DNA of 64,000 nt from Pseudomonas sp. KBW05 (GCF_003852405.1 NZ_QAJM01000008.1:121941-185940); one strand, 5' to 3'; counted from the stretch's first letter, positions 25,373 through 34,044 are shown. A program made the numbers and translations. Notes: a model not told the origin generated them from the sequence alone.

Positions 25373-26175
25373 CAATGCCGCGCCTCGGGGAAACGACCGT
25401 GGCGCACGTCGTCGGCATACCGCGCGCAGGCATCGCGGATCACTGCGCCCACGTCGGCGTACTGTTTGACGAAGCGCGGCAAATGCGCACCGCCCAGGCC
25501 CAGCACATCTTCAGTGACCAGCACCTGGCCGTCGCAAGCCGGTGAAGCGCCAATGCCAATGGTGGGCATTTTCGAGTCCAGGGTGATCTGCCGGGCCACG
25601 CCTTCGGCAACCCCTTCCAGCAGCAGGCTGAAGGCCCCGGCTTGCAGATTTGCGCGCGCATCCTCGGCAATCACCGCGCCGGTCTCGGCCGTGAGGCCCT
25701 GGGCCTTGAACCCGCCCATCACGTTGACGAACTGCGGCATCAACCCCACATGCGCCATCACCGGAATGCCGCGTGCCACCAGAAACTCGACGGTGCCCGC
25801 CAACGCCTGGTTGGCTTCCAGCTTGACCGCATCGCAACCCGTACGCGCCAGCACCTGGGCGCAATTGCGAAAAGCTTGCTCGTTGGACTCCTGGTAACTG
25901 CCAAACGGCATGTCAGCAATGACACAGGCCAGCCGCGTGCTATCGACCACCGCACGGGTGTGGCCGATGATTTCTTCGAGCTGCATGCTCAGGGTCGATG
26001 GCCGGCCGTAACCGACCATGGCCGTGGAGTCGCCGATCAGGATGAAGTCCACCAGTGGGTCGATCAGCGTGGCAATGGCGCTGGAATAGGCGGTCAGGGA
26101 GACGATTTTCTGCTGGCCCTTCATCGCCACCAGTTGCGGGACGGTCATGCGTTTGGTGCGGGTGTGGATGCTCAT
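25360..26175 (-). CDS. panB: 3-Methyl-2-oxobutanoate hydroxymethyltransferase (ketopantoate hydroxymethyltransferase)
   Basis: The 271-residue TIM-barrel enzyme transfers a hydroxymethyl group to 2-oxoisovalerate, giving ketopantoate for pantothenate and CoA. Motifs are [18 protein letters not shown], the metal-binding [38 protein letters not shown] and the catalytic region [15 protein letters not shown] with [15 protein letters not shown]. The normal Asp-Ser-Asp metal pocket appears modified (GDSTAMV), but the rest fits. panC is not beside it, and most pseudomonads carry panBC elsewhere, so this may be a second copy. ATG 26175 is preferred over the TTG one codon earlier. Confidence 0.88.
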   Translation of the reverse strand: MSIHTRTKRMTVPQLVAMKGQQKIVSLTAYSSAIATLIDPLVDFILIGDSTAMVGYGRPSTLSMQLEEIIGHTRAVVDSTRLACVIADMPFGSYQESNEQAFRNCAQVLARTGCDAVKLEANQALAGTVEFLVARGIPVMAHVGLMPQFVNVMGGFKAQGLTAETGAVIAEDARANLQAGAFSLLLEGVAEGVARQITLDSKMPTIGIGASPACDGQVLVTEDVLGLGGAHLPRFVKQYADVGAVIRDACARYADDVRHGRFPEARHCYGL

Positions 26176-26340
26176 CAATGTCTTCCGTTAGCGCTGGATG
26201 CTCGGGTATTGCACGGCCCGATTATTGGCGAAACGCGAGGCGATTCAATGCACAGATCGGCGCTAAAAAGCGACCCAGGGAAACGGTCACGGTTTTTTAA
26301 ACTGGTATCATTCACCCATTCACCCGTCGGATAAAAACCC

Positions 26341-26493
26341 ATGAATCGCCAGAAAAAACTGCAGCAACTGTTCAAGGCCAAAGCAAAGAAGGCCAACGCC
26401 AAACTGGCGCCCAAACCCAAAGACAAATACATCAGCAAAGCCGACCGCCTGAAGCTGGCTGAAGAAGCCGCCCCGGCTGCGGAACAGGAGTGA
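26341..26493 (+). CDS. DUF2986 family small basic protein
   Basis: The 50-residue protein starts MNRQKKLQQLFKAKAKKANA and contains KPKDKYISKADRLKLAEEA, matching DUF2986. It is strongly basic in the first 35 residues, with an acidic end. Function is unknown; RNA or ribosome association would be a guess. It is too short for a standard length cut-off. It stands alone between the divergent panB gene and the dmeR operator. Confidence 0.85.
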   Translation: MNRQKKLQQLFKAKAKKANAKLAPKPKDKYISKADRLKLAEEAAPAAEQE

Positions 26494-26521
26494 CCCAAGC
26501 CGCTTGGCACCGCGCCTTGTT

Positions 26522-26574
26522 ATAGGGGGGCGGGGTATGCAATGATCGCCCCCATCATAGGTAGGGGGGGTATA
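26522..26574. promoter_or_regulatory. Predicted DmeR/RcnR-type operator with G-tract
   Basis: ATAGGGGGGCGGGGTATGC (26522-26540) and GTAGGGGGGGTATA (26561-26574) are two A/T-flanked G-tracts, with a CCCCC run between (26549-26553). RcnR-family repressors bind a G-tract flanked by TA/AT repeats, so this fits the adjacent repressor gene. The proximal G-tract lies seven bases before the ATG at 26578 and may also serve as its ribosome-binding site. Confidence 0.7.
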
Positions 26575-26577
26575 TCC

Positions 26578-26853
26578 ATGGGCCACGTATCCGCAAACAA
26601 AGACAGCTTGATCAAACGCGTAAAACGCATCGCCGGGCAGATCCAGGCCCTTGAGCGCGAGCTGGAAGCGGACGCCGACTGCGCCAAGACCCTGCACCTG
26701 GTCGCCGCCACACGCGGCGCGATCAACGGCCTGATGGAAGAAATCATCGAAGACCATGCCAGGGCGCACGTGGCCGACCCGACCCTCTCCGAGGAAGCGC
26801 GCAGCAGGGGCGTCGAAGAGCTGCTTGAAGCCATCCGGCGCTACTCCAAATGA
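26578..26853 (+). CDS. dmeR: Cobalt/nickel-responsive repressor of the RcnR/CsoR family (DmeR)
   Basis: The 91-residue all-helical repressor begins MGHVSANKDSLIKRVKRIAG. His3, Cys35, His60 and His64 are all present, the Ni/Co ligand set of RcnR. This distinguishes it from copper-type CsoR and formaldehyde-type FrmR. Metal binding should release DNA and allow expression of the efflux gene whose start overlaps its stop (ATGA). An in-frame ATG 12 codons upstream lies inside the operator and is rejected. The tandem arrangement with DmeF matches DmeRF of rhizobia. Confidence 0.93.
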   Translation: MGHVSANKDSLIKRVKRIAGQIQALERELEADADCAKTLHLVAATRGAINGLMEEIIEDHARAHVADPTLSEEARSRGVEELLEAIRRYSK

Positions 26854-27746
26854 GCCTCGCCAATAGCCATACCCACGAACACGTGTTCCTCGGCTCATCC
26901 CACGATGAAAACGCCCGGCGCACCTTGTGGGTCGTGTTGCTGACGGTGGCGATGATGGTGGTGGAAATCGCCGCCGGCGCAATCACCGGCTCCATGGCCC
27001 TGCTCGCTGACGGCTTTCACATGGCCACCCATGCGGGTGCGTTGGGTATTGCTGCCGCTGCGTACGCCTATGCCAAACGGCATGCGAACAGTCCGCGCTA
27101 CAGCTTTGGCACAGGCAAGGTCGGCGACCTCGGTGGCTTTGCCTCGGCGTTGATCCTGGCGTTGGTGTCGCTGGGGATTGGCGTGGAGTCGGTGATGCGC
27201 CTGCTCGACCCTGCCGAGGTGCAATTCGGCACCGCCACCTTGATCGCCGTGGTTGGCCTGGTCGTCAATATCGTCAGTGCGCTGCTCTTGGGCCACGGTC
27301 ATAGCCACGATCACGACCATCACCACGGCCATGACAACAACCTGCGCTCTGCCTACGTCCACGTCATCGCCGACGCACTGACCTCCGTGCTCGCCATTGC
27401 CGCGTTGCTGGCCGGGCGCTACTTGGGCTGGGTGTGGCTGGACCCGGTGATGGGCATTGTCGGCGCCATCGTCATTGCGCGCTGGGCCTGGAGCTTGATG
27501 GGGGTGACCGCTGGCGTGCTGCTGGACCGCACTGACGAGCACGTCGCCGCCGAGATCCGCGAGCGGGTTGAACAACCTGGCGATGCACGGATCACCGACT
27601 TGCACGTCTGGCGTGTCGGGCCAGACGCCCATGCGGCGATTGTCAGCGTGGTGGGCAGTGCGACGACGGATGCCGAGGGCATTCGCGAGCGCCTCAAGCC
27701 GGTTCACGAAGTGAGCCACCTCACCGTCGAGTTTCGTGCCGTGTAA
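26850..27746 (+). CDS. dmeF: Cation diffusion facilitator, Co/Ni efflux (DmeF)
   Basis: The 298-residue inner-membrane protein starts with a His-rich lead (NSHTHEHVFLGSSHDENARR) and has six helices. The metal sites are GSMALLADGFHMATHAGAL (Asp in helix 2) and HVIADALTSVLAIAAL (His/Asp in helix 5). The loop between helices 4 and 5 is a His cluster (HGHSHDHDHHHGHD). A C-terminal cytoplasmic domain follows (ITDLHVWRVGPDAHAAIVSV). It exports cobalt and nickel by proton antiport. ATG overlaps the dmeR stop, so the two are translationally coupled. Confidence 0.93.
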   Translation: MSLANSHTHEHVFLGSSHDENARRTLWVVLLTVAMMVVEIAAGAITGSMALLADGFHMATHAGALGIAAAAYAYAKRHANSPRYSFGTGKVGDLGGFASALILALVSLGIGVESVMRLLDPAEVQFGTATLIAVVGLVVNIVSALLLGHGHSHDHDHHHGHDNNLRSAYVHVIADALTSVLAIAALLAGRYLGWVWLDPVMGIVGAIVIARWAWSLMGVTAGVLLDRTDEHVAAEIRERVEQPGDARITDLHVWRVGPDAHAAIVSVVGSATTDAEGIRERLKPVHEVSHLTVEFRAV

Positions 27747-27779
27747 CCACGGCCACTTCTTCCAACCCCGGGTGAACCC

Positions 27780-27960
27780 TTGGCTAAAGATATCGAGAAT
27801 CCCTGCATCTCCACCTGTCAGCTCAGCGGCGATCTTTGCGTCAGCTGCGGGCGCAACAAGGACGACATCCGTAAATGGAAAAAGATGAAACGCCCGGAGA
27901 AAATGGCCGCCGTGCAACGGGCGACCCAGCGTTTGAAGGCGCTGAAAAAGGCCAAGTAGC
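27780..27960 (+). pseudogene. DUF1289 small cysteine-motif protein with a +1 frameshift
   Basis: From TTG 27780 the frame gives ENPCISTCQLSGDLCVSCGR and then RKWKKMKRPE, the DUF1289 pattern with its four cysteines. At 27900-27904 there are five A where four would keep the usual continuation KMAAVQRATQRLKALKKAK, which is found in the next frame and ends at TAG 27958. In the first frame translation would run on to TGA 28011-28013, overlapping the nuclease gene. Either the gene is broken, or the homopolymer is a sequencing error, or a long variant is made. DUF1289 function is unknown. It follows dmeF by 33 bases. Confidence 0.65.
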
Positions 27961-27962
27961 CG

Positions 27963-28760
27963 TCAGGTACGTCCCACCGAGCCCGACACGGGAAGGTTGC
28001 CGAGCAACTTGAGCCCGGTACTTTTCACAAAGGTGTCGTAGTCCATCGGCTTCTGGATGCGGGTTTCGGTGTTGGGCAACACGTATGCCCAGGCGCGCTT
28101 GGACGAGGCGTCATACACCAACTTGAACAGCCGTGTCGGCACCCACACCCGGTTGTCGCCGATGGTGCTGTAGCCGGCGTCGAACAGCGGGCCGGTGAAC
28201 ACATACACATCGCCGCCGGCACGCACGGCAAACTTGCGCACATCCGCCTCGACCTTGCTCCAGATCTTGCGGTTGTTGGTAGGGTCTTGCGGCACCATGT
28301 TCGACAACGCAAACGACTGGGCCATGGCATTGGCGTTGGGCGCGTCGGCGGCTGGGGATTGGTGGCCACGGTCCACGGCCGGGTGCTGGCTGCGGTAGTC
28401 GCTCAACTCGGCGCGGCCACTTTTAGGAATGCGCGGGTCGGCGTAGAACTGGTTGGTACGCTCCTCGCCCTTGGCGTCTTTCAATTGCGCGGCATTCAGG
28501 CGTTCAACTACCACCAGCGGGGTCTTGCTGGTTTGCGAATAGAGCACTGCAAAGTGATCGGAGCACAGCGCCAGGGGTTTCATGGCGGCAGGCACCGTGG
28601 CGGTGTTGATCGGTTTTGCGGTGGGAAACAGCTCGGCGCAACTGTCGAATGACAGCTGTTTTTGTTGCTGGGTATAGAGGTCTGACTGACTGCGGGCATT
28701 CGCCCCGGCGGAAAGCAAAACAAGGGCTGACAGCCCAACGGCAATTTTGCGTAGGTACAT
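27963..28760 (-). CDS. Secreted DNA/RNA non-specific endonuclease (NucA family)
   Basis: The 265-residue product has a signal peptide (RKIAVGLSALVLLSAGANA). The nuclease core carries DRGHQSPAAD with the catalytic His, then FALSNMVPQDPTNNRKIWSK with the metal-binding Asn; this matches the bba-Me family of Serratia-type nucleases. It probably degrades nucleic acids in the periplasm or outside for nutrient or phosphate supply. No immunity gene is visible. The 3' end is close to the DUF1289 remnant. Two cysteines (DSCAEL, ALCSDH) may form a disulfide. Confidence 0.9.
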   Translation of the reverse strand: MYLRKIAVGLSALVLLSAGANARSQSDLYTQQQKQLSFDSCAELFPTAKPINTATVPAAMKPLALCSDHFAVLYSQTSKTPLVVVERLNAAQLKDAKGEERTNQFYADPRIPKSGRAELSDYRSQHPAVDRGHQSPAADAPNANAMAQSFALSNMVPQDPTNNRKIWSKVEADVRKFAVRAGGDVYVFTGPLFDAGYSTIGDNRVWVPTRLFKLVYDASSKRAWAYVLPNTETRIQKPMDYDTFVKSTGLKLLGNLPVSGSVGRT

Positions 28761-28854
28761 GGGTTAAATCTTCAGAAGAGAGTCAAGCGACAGGCTCCGG
28801 CGAGCGGAGCCAAGTGGATGATATTGCAGGGATTACTGACTACAGGATGTCAGA

Positions 28855-30072
28855 TTAGTGCCCGACGGCTGCAGGTTTTCCCGCACCCCGCGCTCCCGGC
28901 TTGAACCCATGGCTGCGAGCGCCCCAGGCCAGCGCAAATGACAGCGCGATCAGCACCAGCATCGCCCACGGAAACGACGCCGCTCCCCAGGTCTCCAGCA
29001 ACACCCCGCCGGCCACGCCGCTGGCGGCAATCGCGCTATTCCACGCCACCACATTCAGCGACAGCGCGACGTCAGCGCCCTCTCCCGCCGCGTCGGCCAG
29101 GGCGGTTTGCAACAGTGTCGCGGCGCCGCCGAAGCTCAGGCCCCACACGGCGACACCGAGGTAAATCACCAGGGGCAAGTTTCCGACAAAACCAAACACC
29201 ACGCTGACCCCCGCGAACGTCGCGAGGCTGACTAAAACGGTTTGGCGCAGTAACGGCTCGACCAATCTGGCCGTCAGCCAAATCCCCGCCAACGCGGCCA
29301 CCCCAAACACCAGCAGCACCCCATCCACTCGCGCCGCCAGGCCTGCTTGCGCCACAAACGGGGCGATGTAGGTGTACAGAATGTTGTGCGCCAGCATCCA
29401 ACTGATCACCACCGCCAGCACCGGCCGCACGCCCGGCGTGGTCAGCACCTGGCCCAGGGACACACGCTGATGCGCGGCCTGCGGTGGATAGTCCGGGACC
29501 TTCACCAACACCCAGACGATCAGCCCCAACGTCAGCGCCGACATCAGGCCGAACGTGGTGCGCCAACCCATCAACCCGCCCAGCCACGTGCCCAGCGGCA
29601 CACCCAGCGACAATGCGATCGGCGTGCCGACCATCGCCAATGCCAGCGCCCTACCCTGCTGGTGCGGCGCGACCATGCGCCGGGCGTAACCGGCCAACAG
29701 GCTCCAGGCCAATCCGGCTGCGACACCGGCAAAAAAACGCGCGACCAGGGTCACGCCAAAGTGGGACGACAGCGCCGTAATGGAGTTGAACAACAGGAAG
29801 CCGACGATGGTGAGCAGCAGCACATTACGTCGGCGCCAACCACGGGTCGCAATGGTCATGGGGATCACCGCGAGCACCGAGCCCAGCGCATACGCGGTGA
29901 CCATCTGCCCAGCCATCGACGGCGAGATCGCCAGGCCCTCGCTGATCAATGGCAGCAGGCCCGCAGGCAAGGTTTCGGTGACGATGCAGATAAAACCGGT
30001 CATGGCCAGGGCGAGCAAGGCGCCGATGGGCAGGCGTTCGGATGACGCGGATAAGCTGAGTGAGGGGGTCAC
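28855..30072 (-). CDS. MFS transporter, DHA1-type efflux
   Basis: The 405-residue product has twelve predicted helices and the AraJ/YdhP-type signature FICIVTETLPAGLLPLISE, MAGQMVTAYALGSVLAVIP, and RFFAGVAAGLAWSLLAGYAR. Such carriers export sugars or drugs by proton antiport. The start is GTG 30072, with AAGGAG five bases upstream. It is divergent from a TetR-type regulator across a 121-base region that contains a long inverted repeat, so it is probably repressed by that protein. Substrate is unknown. Confidence 0.92.
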   Translation of the reverse strand: MTPSLSLSASSERLPIGALLALAMTGFICIVTETLPAGLLPLISEGLAISPSMAGQMVTAYALGSVLAVIPMTIATRGWRRRNVLLLTIVGFLLFNSITALSSHFGVTLVARFFAGVAAGLAWSLLAGYARRMVAPHQQGRALALAMVGTPIALSLGVPLGTWLGGLMGWRTTFGLMSALTLGLIVWVLVKVPDYPPQAAHQRVSLGQVLTTPGVRPVLAVVISWMLAHNILYTYIAPFVAQAGLAARVDGVLLVFGVAALAGIWLTARLVEPLLRQTVLVSLATFAGVSVVFGFVGNLPLVIYLGVAVWGLSFGGAATLLQTALADAAGEGADVALSLNVVAWNSAIAASGVAGGVLLETWGAASFPWAMLVLIALSFALAWGARSHGFKPGARGAGKPAAVGH

Positions 30073-30095
30073 GGGAAACTCCTTGGAGGCACTTA

Positions 30096-30165
30096 AATAC
30101 TGATCGATACAAATGTTGCAGGCGCCGACAGCACGTTGTCAACGACTTATGTATCGACTAGTATT
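30096..30165. promoter_or_regulatory. Candidate TetR operator pair between MFS and TetR genes
   Basis: AATACTGATCGATAC (30096-30110) and GTATCGACTAGTATT (30151-30165) are inverted copies matching at 13 of 15 positions, 40 bases apart and 24 and 28 bases from the two divergent starts. Symmetric placement before both genes suggests one site per promoter. Confidence 0.65.
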
Positions 30166-30193
30166 TATCTCGCTTCCCCACCGGAGACCACAG

Positions 30194-30832
30194 ATGGCAC
30201 AAATGGGCCGCCCCCGTAACTTCGACCGCGACCACGCCGTGGAACAGGCCATGCACCTGTTCTGGCAACACGGCTACGACGCCACTTCCCTCGCCCAGCT
30301 CAAAACCGGCCTGGGTGGCGGCATCTCCGCGCCGAGTTTTTACGCCGCGTTCGGCTCCAAAGAAGCCTTGTTCAACGAATGCGTGCAGCGCTACCTGGCG
30401 ACCTACGCCCAAGTCACCGAATGCCTGTGGGACGAAACCCTGCTGCCGCGCCAAGCCATCGAGACCGCACTGCGCCAGTCGGCGCGCATGCAGTGTGAAG
30501 ACGGGCATCCCAAGGGCTGCATGGTGGCGCTTGGTGTCATGAGTGCACCGAGCCCCGAGAATGCGCGGGTGGCGGATGCGCTGACGCAATCCCGGGTGCG
30601 CACGCGGGCGGGAATCGTGGCCTGTGTCGAGCGGGCGATCCGCGCAGGGCAATTGCCCGATATGCCGAGCGGCGCAGCGATGGCCGCGGTGTTCGACAGC
30701 TTTTTGCAGGGCGTTTCGATCCTCGCGCGCGATAACGTGCCCCATGCCGTCATCGACGCGGCGATTACCCAACTGCTGCTGACGTGGGACGTCGCTGCCT
30801 CGGTTGTAGCGCCACGTATCAAGCACTACTGA
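30194..30832 (+). CDS. TetR/AcrR family transcriptional regulator
   Basis: The 212-residue product has the TetR helix-turn-helix at the N-terminus: GRPRNFDRDHAVEQAMHLFW then HGYDATSLAQL and SFYAAFGSKEALFNEC. The C-terminal part (PRQAIETALRQSARMQCEDG, HPKGCMVALG) resembles the subgroup next to MFS and quinone-responsive genes. The frame extends 27 codons upstream into the intergenic operators, so ATG 30194 is chosen. It is divergent from the MFS efflux gene, its likely target. Confidence 0.92.
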   Translation: MAQMGRPRNFDRDHAVEQAMHLFWQHGYDATSLAQLKTGLGGGISAPSFYAAFGSKEALFNECVQRYLATYAQVTECLWDETLLPRQAIETALRQSARMQCEDGHPKGCMVALGVMSAPSPENARVADALTQSRVRTRAGIVACVERAIRAGQLPDMPSGAAMAAVFDSFLQGVSILARDNVPHAVIDAAITQLLLTWDVAASVVAPRIKHY

Positions 30833-30963
30833 TGGGCTGACAATCCATAAAAAGCCAGCAGGCCCTTTGCCACCTCTATATAGTAACGCTTCGCATTAGC
30901 GGATTACCCAAGGAGCGCGCACCCTCTTGAAGACGGTGCGCGTCATCGTTCAGAAGGATCTTT

Positions 30964-32826
30964 ATGCAAGGCTTTACTCTCCTCCCGGCACGCCTGTTCG
31001 GCGTGCTGGCCGTGGTCGTTTGCGGGCTGTTCACTGCACACGTGCAGGCCGATGACACCGACCACTCACTCACCATTGAAAAAAACACCCAGTCTTATGT
31101 GGTCAACGCCGACGGCAGCTTTGTGCTCGACGTGGAAATGATCGCCAAGGTCAATGAAGAGCGCGCAATCAAATTGCACGCCCAGCGTCCCCTGGCCTTC
31201 AACCGCACACTGGAAACCCTGAAGGTCGTCGAGGCCTACACCCAGAAAGCCAGCGGCCGCAAAATCCGCGTGCAACCCAAGCAGATCAAGGAACAGCAGG
31301 AGCAGGCTTCGGCGGATGCGCCGATGTTCCAGGATTCGCGGGTCAAAGTGGTGATCTTCCCGGATGTGGCCGTGGGCGACCGCCTGGTCCTGCGGTATCA
31401 GCGTCAGCGCAACAAGCCGTTGTTTCCCCAGCAGTTCGAAGACATGAACGCGCCGGACTTCTACCACACCGAGCAGACCAGCTATTCCTACGATATGCCG
31501 GCGAACATGCCGCTGTACGCGGACGCCAAAGGCTACAAGGCGTCCACGCCTGCGGCGGCGCCCGGCCGCAAGATCTATCGCTGGGACCTGCAACCCACCG
31601 AGAAATCCCGCATAGAGAACGGCGCTGTCGCCTACACCGACTACGGGCAATTCATGGCCGTCTCGACGTTCGCCGACTACACGCAATTTGCCCAAGCCTA
31701 CGCTGCCCGGGCCCAGGTTGAAGTGACACCCGCCATCACGCAGCTGGCCAAGGAACTCACCGCCCAGCTCGACACGCCCCACAGCAAAGCCCTGGCGCTA
31801 AGTGACTGGGTGCGCAAGAACATTCGCTACGTCGCCGTGTACGTCGGCGCCGGCGGCGTGGTGCCACACCCGGCACAGGCCGTACTGGACAACCGCTACG
31901 GCGACTGCAAAGACCATGTCGCCCTGCTCGAAGCCCTGCTCAAGGCCGTGGCCATCGAAAGCTCGCCCGCGCTGATCAACTTCGGCAACGCCTACGCCCT
32001 GCCAACCGTGCCAACGCTGGGGCTGCTCAACCATGCCATCACCTACGTGCCAAGCCTGGACCTGTACCTGGACTCCACCGCCACACCGCTTGCGGCCGGC
32101 TACCTGCCGATCCCGGAACTGGGCAAACCGGTGCTGCTGACCCAGACCGGCGTACTGGAACGCACGCCGATCAGCCAACTGAACAAGGTCGATAACACAC
32201 TGACATTCAACGTCGCAGACAGCGGTGCCGCCGACTTCAACAACATCTCCACCGTGGAAGGCTGGAGCGCAGAGTTCAATCGTTTCGTATTCAAATCGCT
32301 GCCCCCTGCCGACATGAAACAACTGACGCAGAAAATCCTCAGCCTGTACGGCCAGTCCGGTGGTGGCGAGGTCGAAAGCGACTCGCTGGAAGGCAACGCG
32401 CCGACCTTCAAGTCTGTGATCAAGGGCCACACCGACAACCTGGTCAACCTCCCTGGACCCACCGGCGTACCGACCCTCTCCAGCCTCGCCGGCGGCATCT
32501 CCCAGAACGTGTTTGCGTTTATGGCCGAGAAGGAACGCACCCAGAACTTCACCTGCCTCTCTGGCGAAATCTCGGAGCAGGCCCGCTTCGACTTCCCCAA
32601 GACGGTAAACATTCTGGCAGTGCCCAAGGCGGTGTCGCTCAAACAAGGCGGCTTCGATTACCAGGCCACCTACGCCCAGGATGGCAACGGCGTGGTGGTC
32701 ACCCGCCACTACCAGTTCAACCACACCGACGCGCAATGCAGCCCGCAGGATTTCATTGCGATGAAGCCGGCGATTGAAGGGATGGTCAATGATCTGAAAA
32801 GTCAGGTGATTGTGCAGACGTTGTAA
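30964..32826 (+). CDS. Exported DUF3857 / transglutaminase-like protein
   Basis: The 620-residue product has a signal peptide (LFGVLAVVVCGLFTAHVQA). The DUF3857 domain spans about residues 40-210. A transglutaminase-like domain (about 245-350) has Cys315 in NRYGDCKDH, His in LNHAITYV and Asp in LYLDSTATPL, so the catalytic triad appears complete. A long beta-rich C-terminal part follows. Family members are periplasmic and of uncertain role, possibly cell-wall or protein modification. GAAGGATCTTT precedes ATG 30964. It is monocistronic, followed by a GC dyad and the tRNA-Asn terminator. Confidence 0.88.
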   Translation: MQGFTLLPARLFGVLAVVVCGLFTAHVQADDTDHSLTIEKNTQSYVVNADGSFVLDVEMIAKVNEERAIKLHAQRPLAFNRTLETLKVVEAYTQKASGRKIRVQPKQIKEQQEQASADAPMFQDSRVKVVIFPDVAVGDRLVLRYQRQRNKPLFPQQFEDMNAPDFYHTEQTSYSYDMPANMPLYADAKGYKASTPAAAPGRKIYRWDLQPTEKSRIENGAVAYTDYGQFMAVSTFADYTQFAQAYAARAQVEVTPAITQLAKELTAQLDTPHSKALALSDWVRKNIRYVAVYVGAGGVVPHPAQAVLDNRYGDCKDHVALLEALLKAVAIESSPALINFGNAYALPTVPTLGLLNHAITYVPSLDLYLDSTATPLAAGYLPIPELGKPVLLTQTGVLERTPISQLNKVDNTLTFNVADSGAADFNNISTVEGWSAEFNRFVFKSLPPADMKQLTQKILSLYGQSGGGEVESDSLEGNAPTFKSVIKGHTDNLVNLPGPTGVPTLSSLAGGISQNVFAFMAEKERTQNFTCLSGEISEQARFDFPKTVNILAVPKAVSLKQGGFDYQATYAQDGNGVVVTRHYQFNHTDAQCSPQDFIAMKPAIEGMVNDLKSQVIVQTL

Positions 32827-32834
32827 GGGCAAGG

Positions 32835-32862
32835 TTCACGCGCGATAGACGTCGCGCGTGAA
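32835..32862 (+). terminator. GC-rich dyad after the DUF3857 gene
   Basis: TTCACGCGCGA (32835-32845) pairs perfectly with TCGCGCGTGAA (32852-32862) across six bases, nine bases after the stop codon. There is no T run, so it may protect the 3' end or terminate with a factor. Confidence 0.5.
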
Positions 32863-32883
32863 CGGCCGGGCCAAATCCAAGGC

Positions 32884-32913
32884 AAAAAAAAGCCTGCATC
32901 TCTGCAGGCTTTT
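32884..32913 (-). terminator. Terminator of tRNA-Asn
   Basis: Read on the minus strand, AAAAGCCTGCA-GAGA-TGCAGGCTTTT ends in a run of eight T, seven bases after the tRNA 3' end. The stem also has T residues on the + strand, so it can serve the DUF3857 transcript as well. Confidence 0.85.
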
Positions 32914-32920
32914 CTCTATC

Positions 32921-32996
32921 TGGCTCCACGACCTGGACTCGAACCAGGGACCCAATGATTAACAGTCATTTGCTCTACCAACTGAGCTATCGCGGA
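32921..32996 (-). tRNA. tRNA-Asn (GTT)
   Basis: The 76-base minus-strand sequence starts TCCGCGATAGCTCAGTTGG and ends GGAGCCA with CCA encoded. D loop (AGCTCAGTTGGTAGAGC), anticodon arm with GTT at 32961-32963, and T loop (GGTTCGAGTCC) all fold; the acceptor stem pairs TCCGCGA with TCGTGGA, including a G-T pair. Single copy in the window, followed by its own terminator. Confidence 0.97.
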
Positions 32997-33046
32997 ATTC
33001 GCCGTATGTTACTGATTAAAAAGAAGAAGTCAAGCTTCTTAAGCCA

Positions 33047-33943
33047 TTAAAGCGGATGAGCGGTCAGAAGTGCCTGCTCTTTGGCCAGATCCAACCAGGC
33101 CCGTGCTGCTGGCGGCAGGTGGGCGCTGCCGCGCCAGGCCAGGGCGATGTGCCAGTCGGTGTGGGGCTCGTCCAGGGGGATCAGGGCGATGCCGGCGTGT
33201 TGGTGCTTGTGCGCCAACATGCGCGGCAGGAAGGCGACGCCCAGACCTGCAGAGACCAGATCGACGATAAAGTCGATCTGTCCGCTGCGGGCGGCGACGC
33301 GTGGGGTCACGCCTTTGCGCTCGCAGGCGGCGAGGATCTTGGCATTCAGGGCGAAGCCGGCCTCGAACAGGATGAACGGTGAGTCGGCAAGATCAGTGAA
33401 ATCGATGCGGGTGCGTTGTGCCAACGGATGGTCCACCGGCAACACGGCCATCAAGGGTTCGTTGCGCACCGGCTGGTAATCAAAGTCTTCATCCACCGGT
33501 AACAGCAGGGCTGCCAGGTCCACCTCCCCCGCTTCCAGGCATTCGCGCAGTTTTTTGCTGCCGTATTCGGTGAGTTCGATTTCGATGTCGGGATAGCGGC
33601 GGCGGTAGGTCGCAAACATCGCGGCGAACAGCACGCCGCACCCTACCGGTGGCAAGCCGATGCGCAGCACGCCGCGCTTGAGGCCGCGCAAGTCGTTGAT
33701 CTCGGCCACCAGGTCGTTGTGTTCGGCGAGCAGCACCAGGGCACGCCGGTAGGTCATTTCACCGGCGGCGGTCAGTTCGTTGCGGTGCCCGAGACGATTG
33801 AGCAACGGCATGCCCAGCTCGTCCTCCAGAGTCTTGACCGCCTTACTGACCGTGGATTGGGTCAGGGACACCACCTCAGCCGCCTGGGAGAAACCGCCCT
33901 GGCGCACCACTTCGACAAAGGTACGCAGCGTTCTGAGGTTCAT
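33047..33943 (-). CDS. LysR family transcriptional regulator
   Basis: The 298-residue product has the LysR helix-turn-helix (MNLRTLRTFVEVVRQGGFSQ then AAEVVSLTQSTVSKAVKTLE) and the effector domain from about residue 90 (VLRIGLPPVGCGVLFAAMFA). The loop TEYGSKKLRECLEAGEVDLA is typical of regulators for aromatic or organic-acid catabolism. It is divergent from lldD across about 100 bases, so control of lactate use is plausible, but many lactate operons use a GntR regulator instead. No clear operator dyad was found in the gap. Confidence 0.92.
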   Translation of the reverse strand: MNLRTLRTFVEVVRQGGFSQAAEVVSLTQSTVSKAVKTLEDELGMPLLNRLGHRNELTAAGEMTYRRALVLLAEHNDLVAEINDLRGLKRGVLRIGLPPVGCGVLFAAMFATYRRRYPDIEIELTEYGSKKLRECLEAGEVDLAALLLPVDEDFDYQPVRNEPLMAVLPVDHPLAQRTRIDFTDLADSPFILFEAGFALNAKILAACERKGVTPRVAARSGQIDFIVDLVSAGLGVAFLPRMLAHKHQHAGIALIPLDEPHTDWHIALAWRGSAHLPPAARAWLDLAKEQALLTAHPL

Positions 33944-34044
33944 CGGTATTCCTTTAGCGACTGGGTTCTAGTTGAAAAAGTTGTTTTTATCATGCCAGAG
34001 CTTTGCTTATCGTGAACCCCCTTTGACCTGTGGAGTTTACGCTG

